DNA of 15,967 nt from JAGMXM01 sp964458325 (lineage in GTDB: Bacteria; Verrucomicrobiota; Verrucomicrobiia; Limisphaerales; UBA1319): contig CAYWIM010000097.1 in the NCBI GenBank assembly GCA_964458325.1, positions 1-15,967 on the forward strand, in the 5' to 3' direction. Both the position numbers and the translations under genes were made by a program. Position 1 is the first letter of the stretch. Each line of letters starts with the position of its first letter. Positions 8,517 to 15,500 of this stretch are shown here, piece after piece. The notes beneath the pieces were generated by a model, which did no database searches, was not told the origin of the DNA, and saw only the letters and a list, made by a program, of their open reading frames with translations.

Positions 8517-9803
8517 TCAGATATAGACGTAGGGGGCGCGGCGCGGCCGATCCAGCCAGCGGCTGGCCTCGGGATCGCCGATGATTCGCTCGTTGGCCGG
8601 ATCCCATCGCAGCGGGCGCTTCAGGCGCTCGGCGATCCCGCTCAAGTGGCAGATGGTGGCCGTCCGGTGGCCGATCTCGGCCGGGCAGATGGGCGGGCGC
8701 CGGCCTCGGATGCTTTGGATCCAATTGTCGTCGTGGTTGCGCGATTCGTAGAGCCGAACATCCGCGGGCCCGGGCGGCTGGTCCTTCAGCCCGACCGGCA
8801 CGGTGTCCAGCCGGTCTCCCCGGCTGACCAGCACCTCGCCCTTTTCGCCGATGAACCGGATCATATGCCCCTTCATGTCCGGATGGTTGCGCAGGACGCG
8901 GATGCCGTCGCCATAGACGTGGGTTTGGTATTCGGCGCCTTCGTAGCCTTTGGGGATGAACTCGACCGGGCCGGAATCATCCTGGCCCAGCGCCCACTGG
9001 ATGATGTCGAAATGGTGCGCGCCCCAGTCCCCATTCTTCCGGGATCCGTAATCCCAAAAACAGCGCCAGCCGCCGCCATAATCGCCTTTGACCCGATCGG
9101 GATGGTACGGATACCACGGCGTGGGCCCGAGCCAGCGGTCGTAGTCGAATCCCTCCGGGATCGGCTGCTCCGGCAGCGTGCGGGGAGGCGCGAACTCGCC
9201 CAGGCTGGCATAGATGGTTTTGACCTTCCCGATCCATCCGTTTCGGACCATCTCGCACGCCCGCCGGAAGGCGCGCTCGGAGCGCTGCTGGGAGCCCACC
9301 TGCAATATGGCCCCCCGCTGCCGCGCCACGTCGCTCATGATCCGCCCTTCGCGAATGGTCAGGGTCATCGGCTTCTGGACGAACACGTCCTTGCCGCTGC
9401 GCATGGCGGCGACCGAGATCGGGGCGTGCCAGTGGTCGGGCGTGCAGATCATGACGGCATCGATATCGCCCCGCTCCATGATCGATTCGTACTCATGGTA
9501 GGCGGCGCAGCCTTTGTAGGATCCGCTGGCCGTCCGCTGGCTGTAGGCGGACTCGACAGCGGCCTTGGCGGCCTCGAGCCGGCCGCGGTGCACATCGCAC
9601 ACGGCCAGGACCTGGACATCCTGGCGGCCGGTCATGCCGCCCCGATGCCCGTTCATCTGGAGGCCCATGCCGATCAAGGCCATGGTGATGCGATTGCTGG
9701 GCGCGTTCTGGCCCCGGAGGGCGCCTGGGGCCAAGCCGGGCATCGCCAGGGCCGCTCCGGCCCCAAGGGTCCGCTTCAGGAAACTGCGTCGCGTGGTCTT
9801 CAT
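8517..9803 (-). CDS. Tat-exported Gfo/Idh/MocA family oxidoreductase
   Basis: This 428-residue NAD(P)-dependent sugar or polyol dehydrogenase-like protein belongs to the Gfo/Idh/MocA family. ATG 9803 opens a twin-arginine signal (TTRRSFLKR, then a hydrophobic run to about residue 30); an upstream in-frame ATG at 9872 would bury it. The Rossmann part shows ALIGMGLQMNG (42-52), VCDVHRGR (68-75), TPDHWHAPI (121-129) and VQKPMT (142-147), where E is more usual than Q in the EKP motif. GDWGAHHFD (258-266) is typical of the exported subgroup common in Planctomycetes and Verrucomicrobiota. Tat export allows folding around the cofactor before transport. It is the first gene of the operon with the HEAT and GH29 genes, suggesting oxidation or rearrangement of a released sugar. 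The substrate is unknown. Confidence 0.88.
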   Translation of the reverse strand: MKTTRRSFLKRTLGAGAALAMPGLAPGALRGQNAPSNRITMALIGMGLQMNGHRGGMTGRQDVQVLAVCDVHRGRLEAAKAAVESAYSQRTASGSYKGCAAYHEYESIMERGDIDAVMICTPDHWHAPISVAAMRSGKDVFVQKPMTLTIREGRIMSDVARQRGAILQVGSQQRSERAFRRACEMVRNGWIGKVKTIYASLGEFAPPRTLPEQPIPEGFDYDRWLGPTPWYPYHPDRVKGDYGGGWRCFWDYGSRKNGDWGAHHFDIIQWALGQDDSGPVEFIPKGYEGAEYQTHVYGDGIRVLRNHPDMKGHMIRFIGEKGEVLVSRGDRLDTVPVGLKDQPPGPADVRLYESRNHDDNWIQSIRGRRPPICPAEIGHRTATICHLSGIAERLKRPLRWDPANERIIGDPEASRWLDRPRRAPYVYI

Positions 9804-10062
9804 GGTGGAGGTTCTCGAATCGTGCTGGAGGCTTGCTCTTGCCGTTGGATGGGCAGGATCTGCGTTGGTCATACGCGGCCGATACTATCCGGAATTTCTC
9901 TCGAAGCAAGAACACAAGAACAACCCGGTAAAATCGGCCACCAAGCGCCGCGTGGGGTCACGCGGCGGTTGGCAGCCCAGCTCCCAGACGCCCGGGCAGG
10001 CCTGCCTGCGCCGCCCTGGCAGGCAGGGGACCGGGCCTACGCGGCGGCGGACGCCGGCGATG
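9804..10062. other. Upstream region of the Gfo/Idh operon
   Basis: These 259 bp lie between the operon start and the group II intron and should hold the operon promoter on the minus strand. No convincing -35/-10 pair was recognised. A perfect 8-bp inverted repeat (CCTGCCTG at 10001-10008, CAGGCAGG at 10020-10027) forms a GC-rich hairpin close to the intron's 3' boundary. No protein-like frame was seen. Confidence 0.4.
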
Positions 10063-10104
10063 ATCGGGTTGGGTGACGGGGATTGCGCACCGCCACCCTC
10101 CCAC

Positions 10105-10138
10105 ACCACCGTACGTGCGGTTTTCCGCATACGGCGGT
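10105..10138 (-). ncRNA. Group II intron domain V hairpin
   Basis: This 34-nt hairpin on the minus strand has arms ACCGCCGTATGCGG and CCGCACGTACGGTGGT around an AAAA tetraloop-like turn. Length, internal bulge and the CGC triad at the base fit domain V, the catalytic core of group II introns. The following 10063-10104 segment, GTGGGAGGGTGGCGG...CCCGTCACCCAACCCGAT, folds back as a domain VI-like stem. Confidence 0.75.
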
Positions 10139-10155
10139 TGAACGTAGCGACGCTG

Positions 10156-10377
10156 TCACATGGTCGCCGCAAGGTCTGATGGCATCACTTGTTCCATCAG
10201 GTCCTCGAACCTCGCTTTCTGTCGTGTTGGCGCCGAATCCTTCGGCTCACGACCCACTCCTGGGGCTTGCGGCGGCTTCTCCGCCTGGGCCACAGTTAGT
10301 CCATCCGGGGTGGTGACCGCAGTTGTCGCGTCCCGTGGTTTCGGGTCGTTCTGTGTCGATGGTTTCGAGCTTTTCAC
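10156..10377 (-). pseudogene. ltrA: N-terminal remnant of group II intron reverse transcriptase
   Basis: This 73-codon frame inside the intron begins MKSSKPSTQNDPKPRDATTA and ends at a stop after RFEDLMEQVMPSDLAATM. The Ser/Thr/Pro-rich leader followed by 'LMEQV' is how many group II intron-encoded reverse transcriptases (LtrA-like maturases) start, just before the RT0 region. Everything after that is missing: no reverse transcriptase YADD box, maturase domain or endonuclease domain is present. The frame stops only about 18 bp before domain V. The fragment cannot be active. It may persist because it overlaps the RNA structure of the intron. Confidence 0.65.
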
Positions 10378-10591
10378 TGAGCTTGGTTCTTCGAGGGCTT
10401 CGCCTGTGCTCGCCTGCTTGCCCGCTGCATCTCGCCTCTCTGCCCATTTGTGTTCCTTCGGTCGAGCGTTTGCCTGCCGCCCTTTCGCGCCGCCTCCTTG
10501 CGGAGGCGACCTGGCGGTTCAGCTACGGTTGTCGTCATCTACCCCGTCGGGGACCTTTCACCCCGATAGACCGTGCCCCTGCCGGGCACAC

Positions 10592-11067
10592 TTGATTGCG
10601 ACTGCATTGCCGCGGGACCAGACGCCCGCCGCCGCCCTGGCTTCCGACCTGGCAACGCGGCCGGAGTCACCGAATTGGACGGCGACCTGCCCATTTTTCG
10701 CTCCTCGAAGGCCAAAAAGGGAACGCTTTCGTCCGCCGGGATGACGGATAATGACCTGCAGCGAATGTTCAAGCGGCGGCTGCGCAAGGCGGGCCTCCCC
10801 CCTACCCTATCGCCCCACTCGTTCCGCGTGGCGGCCATCATCAACTTGCTGACGCAAGGCGTTCCTCTCGAAGACGTTCAGAACTTGGCCAACCACGCTG
10901 ACCCGCGAACCACAAGACTTTACGACCGGCGCCAGCGGAAGGTCACGCGGAACATTGTGGAGAGGATTCCGGTTTACGCGGAATCCTTCGAGTCGGAGCC
11001 GGCGGGTCCCCTGCCGAGCGAAAGTGGAGAAACAGACAGGACGTTATGTTTCACTAAATCGGGCTGA
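10592..11067 (+). pseudogene. C-terminal fragment of a tyrosine recombinase
   Basis: About 158 codons of a phage/ICE-type tyrosine integrase remain, starting directly at the intron boundary with no start codon of their own. The fragment covers LDGDLPIFRSSKAKKG, then MTDNDLQRMFKRRLRKAGL, the H-x-x-R box in SPHSFRVAAI, the second His in LANHADPRTT and the nucleophile Tyr in RLYDRRQRK. The first catalytic Arg, the catalytic Lys region and the DNA-binding domain are absent, so it cannot recombine DNA. Nothing on the far side of the intron (below 10063) matches the missing half. The intron therefore did not simply split an intact gene, and a deletion or rearrangement is also involved. A GTG or ATG start inside it could still give a short protein, but without function. 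Confidence 0.7.
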
Positions 11068-11127
11068 GTTCTGCCGGACTTTTCCGTCAACCCGTAGTCG
11101 GCTGGAATGCCCCGGCACGTCTCGGCG

Positions 11128-12090
11128 CTATGGCAGGATGGTTTCCAGAGGACTCCTGACGCTCAGACTTTCGGCGTGGAAGTAGCCCATCGTCGTTTCC
11201 AGGCTCTTGTGCCCCATGGCTTCCTGGATGGCCCGCGGATTGGTGCCCCGCTCCAGACAGTGCGTCGCGTATGCGTGTCTGAGCTCGTGTGGCAAGACCA
11301 TGATCCCGAGCTGGCGGCGTGCAATCTTGATGGCGCGCTGGACGTTGGCCTCGTGCATCCGGTAGCGGACGATTTGGCCGGTGCGCGGATGCCGGCAAGG
11401 CTCTCGCGACGGGAACACCCAGGCCCAGGGCCAGGCGAATTGATACTCGGGATACTTCCGGGCCAATTGGTGGGGCAGTTCGACCGGAATCCTGTTCTGC
11501 CGATCGCGCTGCCAGACCGCGCGGGCGTATTGAATTTGCTGGGCCAAGTCCGGCACCAGTGAGCGCGGCAGGGAGACGACGCGGTCTTTGCCGCCTTTGG
11601 CCCCCAGAACAAACAAGACAGCTCCTTCCATGTCGAGGTCTTTGATTCGGAGGTTGAGGGGTTCGCTCACCCGCAACCCGCAGCCGTAAAGCAAACGAGC
11701 GACGAGGTTCGTCGGGTATCCCCCCACGTCACCGACGGCTTGCAGCAAGGCCCGGGTCTCGGTTAGAGTCGGGGCGTGACGCAAGTGAACGGGCCGTGTG
11801 GCTCGGAGCGCGTCCACGTCATGCAACGGAGTCCCCAGGACGTCCTTGTAGAAGAAGGCGATGGCGCTGAACGCTTGGTTTTGGGTGCTTGCGGCGACGT
11901 CTCGCGTGAGGGCCAGTTGAGTAAGGAATCGTTCGAGCTTCTGCTCGCTGGTCAGGGTGGTCGGTATGCCCTGCAATGCGCTGATGTACCGGCGCAACCA
12001 ATGAACATAGGTCTCCTCGGTGGGCAGTGCCTTGTGCTGCCGCCGGATCACCTCCCGCGTCCGTTCAATCCATATCCAGAGCTTGACGCG
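11128..12090 (-). pseudogene. intI: Integron integrase (IntI type), 5'-truncated
   Basis: About 320 residues of a tyrosine recombinase of the integron class are present. The core-binding domain starts at about REVIRRQHKALPTEETYVHW. The catalytic residues are Arg in CGLRVSEPLNLRIKDLD, His and Arg in PHELRHAYATH, His in AMGHKS and Tyr in TTMGYFHA. The block ARKYPEYQFAWPWAWVFPS matches the extra segment that separates IntI from XerC/D (IntI1 has ERKYPRAGHSWPWFWVF). The end, RSPLETILP, also resembles IntI1 RSPLDALPP. The catalytic part seems whole. No ATG lies near the expected N-terminus; the frame stays open to 12432, but that stretch is antisense to a protease gene. GTG at about 12171 is the only possible rescue start noticed. 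The gene probably lost its promoter, attI and first codons. It faces the other recombinase fragment 60 bp away. Confidence 0.75.
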
Positions 12091-13931
12091 GTGGAAGTCG
12101 AGCCGGGAATCTTCGTGTTCGACGACACGATGATTCCCGACACGCCAGAGCAGGTCGCTGGCAGAGCGGCTCACCAAGCCGCTGTTGAACACGCCGAACT
12201 CCTCGCCGCAAATCCGGCTTTGGCAGAGGCGGAGCGCGCGGCCCGTCAAGCAGTGCAGGAGGCCGCTTGGAGGGCGACATTCCAAACGGAGTTCGCACCT
12301 TGGATTGTCACGGACGAGCGTGATGGACTTGGAAACGTAACTACCCTTGGCAGTCTTGAGGAGGCGCGCAAGAGCGCGCTGCTCAAGCTGGGAGAGCAAA
12401 CCGCCAAGGAGGCCGAGGCCGCCAAGGAGCAAGTGGCGGATTTTGTGCGGACGAATACTATCGGCCTACCCGAATCCTGGACGGATACCGAAGGCCGGCG
12501 GCATATCATTGACCGGATCGGCCCGGAGGGCACGCCATACATCAAACACGCGCACAATTTGGGTTCCGCGATCACCGTGGCGGCAACCAACCTCTGGCCC
12601 GGCGGGCCGCTGGGGCTTGGGTTGACCGGCACAAATGTTTCCATCGGCCTTTGGGATGAAGGGCATGTCTTGACCAATCACCAGGAGTTCACCCAAAGCG
12701 GCCTGCGGGTGTCCCTGATGGATGTGACCGGGAGCGTACTCACGAACGACCACGCAACCCACGTGTGCGGCACACTTGGCGCATGGGGTGTCGTTGGAGC
12801 CGCCAAAGGATTCTCGCACCGCGCCCGCATTCTGAGCAGTGACTTCGACTACGACTTCCAAGAAATGCCACCAGTGGTTGGCACGAACGCCGTGCGGATT
12901 TCCAACCACAGCTACGGCTATAACTTCGGGTGGCGTTTCATTGGCGGCGCGTGGTACTGGCTCGGTAACAACAGCCTGAGTTCGACCGAGGACTGGCGTT
13001 TTGGGTATTATGACGGGGTTGCCCGAACGAACGATATGATCATCTACGGCGCGCAGACGTTCCTGCCAGTGTTTTCATCCGGCAATGAGAATTGGGAAGG
13101 CCCTACTACCCAGCCCGTCTGGCACTGGGCCATCTATGGCGGGAATTGGCAGTGGACCAACACAGTCCGTCCACTGGACGGTGGGGCGGAAGCGTATCAC
13201 ACGGTGAACACCTACGCGATTTCCAAGAACAACCTCGTCGTTGGGGCCGTTGACAAGATACCGGGCGGTTACTCGAATCCGGCCAGCGTTTCGCTGGTGT
13301 GGTGGAAGTGCGGCTGGACAGCGGGGATTACATTGAGTTCCCCATCGTGGCGACGAACACCCAACCGCTGCGCGTGACGATGTGCTGGACCGACCCGGCG
13401 GGGACGACGCCGCCCGCTGGTTTGAACCCGACCAACTTGATGCTGGTGAACGATCTGGATTTGAGGCTGATCAGTCCGTCGGGGACGACGAATTATCCCT
13501 GGGTTTTGAATCCCGCCAACCGCACGGCGGCAGCCACCACCGGGGACAATTTCCGGGACAACGTGGAGCAGGTGGAAGTGACCAACCCGCAGACCGGCGT
13601 GTGGCTGGTGCGGGTAACGCATAAGACCAATCTGGTGAACGACTTGGGGCAGGTGGCCAACCAACGGGTATCCCTCGCGTTGTGCGGCAACCTTGCGCAG
13701 CCGCCGGTATTGCCGCGCTTCAACTACATTGCGATGGTGAGTTCCAACGCGGTGAGCTTGCGGTGGGACTCCGAGGTGGGGCGGGTCTATAAGGTGCAGC
13801 AGCGGGACGATGTGGCCTCCGGGGTATGGCAGGATTCCACCGGCGAGATCAGCGCCACCAAGACGAACACGGCGGTCACGCTCTCGGCGGATTCGGCCAA
13901 CCGCTTCTACCGTCTGGTTCAACTGAGGTGA
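12079..13931 (+). pseudogene. Subtilisin-like S8 protease, broken
   Basis: This remnant of a secreted subtilase has no start or signal peptide. Its frame emerges from the 5' end of intI near 12079 with LDAVEVEPGIFVFDDTMIPD. An Ala-rich helical stretch follows, then the Asp box in TNVSIGLWDEGH (about 12630-12665) and the His box in NDHATHVCGTLGAWG (about 12745-12790). The frame runs to NLVVGAVDKIPGGYSNP, where subtilases normally lead into the GTSMA serine box, but that box is absent. Near 13291-13303 the coding shifts frame and resumes as EVRLDSGDYIEF and PLRVTMCWTDPAGT, the protease's beta-rich C-terminal domain. A final domain ending ANRFYRLVQLR is common in Verrucomicrobiota. The deletion plus frameshift makes an active enzyme impossible. 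The remnant ends 2 bp before the PEP-CTERM gene. Confidence 0.75.
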
Positions 13932-13933
13932 GC

Positions 13934-14665
13934 ATGTCGGCGACCTATTGCAACGGGCGGTCAGGTTGGCGCGGGCTTTCGCTCGCGTCAGCCCTCCTGT
14001 TGGCCGCAGGCATGGCCGCCTTCGCGCAGGGCACGATTGTTTACACCCGGATGCCGTTGAACATCGTGCCGCCGCAGTTTCCTTGGGACGCGGAGGGGTA
14101 TCGGGCAATCGCAGATGGAAACCCTAACAATGCGCCGTCGGTTACTGTGGACATTAACGGCGATGGGCAAAACGACTATCATTTTGTTTGCGCCATGGAT
14201 TTTGGAGTGTTGTGCTTGGGCGAGAGCAAGGCTGCGGGTTATTTCCTTACGCCGTGGGAGCGTGCCAGCGCAAGAGCCCTACCAGCCGATGCAGTGATAG
14301 GCCCAAGTATGTCTCCCGTGGCCTGGGTTGGAAACCAGGATTCACCGTCCGGCTTGATGCTCTCAAGCTGGCGTGATATCGGCGATCCATCATTCATGGG
14401 CATTGGCGAGTTTGCGGGCCTAGCGTCAGCGTACTTGGGACTCCAACTGCAAGTAGAGGGCCGCACGCACTATGCCTGGCTCCGGCTAGGTGCGCCCTTG
14501 CCACCTCTGGGCGGTGGCTGGTTTTACGACTTCGCATATGAAACGCACCCAGACACACCGATTCTCGCAGGCGCAGTGCCTGAACCTTCGACGTGGGCGC
14601 TGTTGGTCGGAGGAGGAGTTTTGATGGTGTGGTTCAGACGAAGGAGACATGAAAGGAGGGGCTAA
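13934..14665 (+). CDS. PEP-CTERM sorting-domain protein
   Basis: This is a 243-residue exported protein. The signal peptide at residues 1-31 ends GMAAFAQG. A possible calcium-binding loop lies in VDINGDGQNDY (72-82). The C-terminus is a PEP-CTERM tripartite signal: VPEP (215-218), a hydrophobic run (STWALLVGGGVLMVWF), then RRRRHERRG. Such proteins are cut and sorted by an exosortase, usually to extracellular matrix. ATG 13934 is preceded by GAGGTGA at good spacing and sits 2 bp after the protease stop, which implies the two were translated together. The mid-part has a DUF-like extracellular beta pattern (THYAWLRLGAPLPPLGGGWFYDFAYE) often seen in PEP-CTERM proteins. The function is unknown, and no exosortase gene is in the window. 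Confidence 0.85.
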   Translation: MSATYCNGRSGWRGLSLASALLLAAGMAAFAQGTIVYTRMPLNIVPPQFPWDAEGYRAIADGNPNNAPSVTVDINGDGQNDYHFVCAMDFGVLCLGESKAAGYFLTPWERASARALPADAVIGPSMSPVAWVGNQDSPSGLMLSSWRDIGDPSFMGIGEFAGLASAYLGLQLQVEGRTHYAWLRLGAPLPPLGGGWFYDFAYETHPDTPILAGAVPEPSTWALLVGGGVLMVWFRRRRHERRG

Positions 14666-14667
14666 TC

Positions 14668-14758
14668 GGGTCCAGCGAACCGGAGCCAGCCGATTCGCGC
14701 TGAGACAAATCAAACATCATCGGCGGCTGGCTCCCGTCGCTGACCTTTGCGTTCGGTG
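14668..14758 (+). other. attC: attC-like recombination site 1
   Basis: An imperfect hairpin follows the PEP-CTERM gene. The inner arms GGAGCCAGCCG (14682-14692) and CGGCTGGCTCC (14724-14734) pair perfectly around a 31-nt variable loop. An outer segment, GTCCAGCGAAC, pairs with GTCGCTGAC if one C and one A bulge out, as extrahelical bases do in attC. On its right comes CCTTTGCGTTCGGTG, whose GTTCGGT fits the R' core GTTRRRY except at one position. The crossover would be after G14751. A well-matched R'' partner was not found on the left side, so the site may be degenerate. Confidence 0.55.
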
Positions 14759-15310
14759 TGAGTCGCCGCCATGACTTTCGAGACGTTCCAAAAACACGTA
14801 GCACAGGCACAGGCCCAGAGTGCGTGGCAGTTCGAAGGGCAGCGGGATGCGCCGCTCTCCCTGGACCGCATTAACGATATCGAGAGGGAGCAAGGTGTGG
14901 AGTTGCCCGATGGCTACCGGCGGTTCCTGAGCGTTTGGGGTGCCGGTGAGTTTGCGTTCACAGCGATCTCCTCGCCTGATCCGAGTAGCGATTGGTCGCT
15001 CTGGCGAGACCTTCAGCAGTTTTTGGGAGGCCGACGTGACTTCCTCCCGTTTGCTGGCAACGGTTGCGGTGATTACTATGGTTTTCCCGTTGCGTCCGGG
15101 CGCTGCGAAGACCGCATTGTGTGGGCCGACCACGAGCAAGACTATTCAGTCGCGGAGACTGAGTATGACGGATTCATTGACTACATGGTGAGGGAGGGCC
15201 TGAGGCTGGAGCCATGAAAACACCAGCCAGTGGAGCGAATGTCAGTGGGCGGACGCCGTTCAAATCGTCGGACGCGATGGGCCGGCCGCCGCCATTGCTC
15301 CCTTTTAGCG
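14752..15310 (+). mobile_element. Probable integron gene cassette
   Basis: The segment between the two GCG|TT-type cores is 559 bp and carries one plus-strand gene. The ATG lies 19 bp after the left crossover and the stop 93 bp before the right one. That tight, promoterless layout is standard for integron cassettes, and SMI1/KNR4 genes are common cassette cargo. An IntI-type integrase lies 2.7 kb away, but a protease remnant and a PEP-CTERM gene intervene and no attI was found. It may thus be an isolated cassette or a rearranged array. Confidence 0.5.
14771..15217 (+). CDS. SMI1/KNR4 family protein
   Basis: This 148-residue cytoplasmic protein belongs to the SMI1/KNR4 superfamily. Family signs are SLDRINDIEREQGVELPDGY (residues about 35-54) followed by RRFLSVWGAGEF, a middle part with FLPFAGNGCGDYYGF, and a tail IVWADHEQDYSVAET...FIDYMV. 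In bacteria such proteins often serve as immunity proteins against contact-dependent or polymorphic toxins, or as orphan genes of that kind; no toxin partner lies in the window. ATG 14771 is the only sensible start and has only a weak GTGAG upstream. The gene is flanked by two attC-like hairpins, so it is probably cassette-borne. In an integron array it would rely on an outside promoter. Confidence 0.8.
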   Translation: MTFETFQKHVAQAQAQSAWQFEGQRDAPLSLDRINDIEREQGVELPDGYRRFLSVWGAGEFAFTAISSPDPSSDWSLWRDLQQFLGGRRDFLPFAGNGCGDYYGFPVASGRCEDRIVWADHEQDYSVAETEYDGFIDYMVREGLRLEP

Positions 15311-15317
15311 TTCACAC
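15221..15317 (+). other. attC: attC-like recombination site 2 (weaker)
   Basis: After the SMI1 gene, GGAGCgAATG (15232-15241) pairs with CATTGCTCC (15293-15301), leaving one G bulged. GGCGG (15249-15253) can pair with CCGCC nearer the loop. On the right, CTTTTAGCGTTCACAC parallels CCTTTGCGTTCGGTG of site 1, and both follow a GCTCC arm. On the left, CCAGCCAGT-GGAGC parallels CCAGCGAACC-GGAGC. The core GTTCACA departs from GTTRRRY, so the site may be decayed. It could instead be a two-way terminator between converging genes. Confidence 0.4.
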
Positions 15318-15500
15318 ATCGAATCCCTTTGCCCTCAAGATTCCCAGGGCTTGCTTCGTGCGATAGAGAACAACGCGCCGATTCAATCGGATCCGGGCCT
15401 GGTCGAGACCGAGGCGGCGTTCATTACGACTGATTTGCTTTGGCGTCATTCGTGGATCGATCAGGGCGGCAATGTCTTTCCGGCTCAGATGACGGGTCAT
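15312..15500 (-). CDS. Small hypothetical protein, possibly helix-turn-helix
   Basis: This 62-residue basic protein (MTRHLSRKDIAALIDPRMTP...) is not recognised as a named family. The N-terminal KDIAALIDPRMTPKQISRNE could form a helix-turn-helix, as in small DNA-binding proteins that choose the next rule by position. The C-terminal half (RLNRRVVLYRTKQALGILRAKG) is strongly basic, also fitting nucleic acid binding. Its ATG overlaps the stop of the upstream terminase-like gene (ATGA at 15497-15500), which indicates translational coupling and a phage or phage-like operon. Its stop codon lies right at the crossover position of the second attC-like site. An integration event may therefore have cut or replaced whatever lay downstream. 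Confidence 0.5.
   Translation of the reverse strand: MTRHLSRKDIAALIDPRMTPKQISRNERRLGLDQARIRLNRRVVLYRTKQALGILRAKGFDV

Larger units (their letters stand above)
10063..10591 (-). mobile_element. Group II intron with reverse transcriptase deleted
   Basis: Read on the minus strand, the element begins at 10591 with GTGTGCCCGGCAGGGGCAC, which fits the group II 5' consensus GTGYG and the familiar start of bacterial introns. GGGGTGAAAGGTCCCCGAC follows, also typical of domain I. Near the other end is a domain V hairpin (10105-10138), then a domain VI-like stem, ending in CCCAACCCGAT at 10063. At 529 bp it is far shorter than an intact bacterial group II intron (about 2-3 kb). The difference is the intron-encoded protein, of which only the first part remains. 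It could splice only if a maturase is supplied in trans. No exact exon-binding pairing with the flanking bases was found by eye, so the 5' flank may not be its original exon. Confidence 0.8.

Noticed and set aside
8385..10076. A 563-codon plus-strand open frame over the Gfo/Idh gene.
   Set aside because: It is an antisense shadow of a well-supported Tat-exported oxidoreductase.
10160..10744. A 194-codon plus-strand frame through the intron.
   Set aside because: It runs across structured intron RNA in antisense and into the recombinase fragment in the wrong frame.
11776..12078. An N-terminal extension of the subtilase frame to an ATG at 11776.
   Set aside because: This stretch is antisense to strongly conserved IntI sequence and contains no signal peptide, so it is not a real protease start.
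12091..12432. An N-terminal extension of IntI to ATG 12432.
   Set aside because: It is antisense to protease coding sequence and does not resemble an integrase N-terminus.
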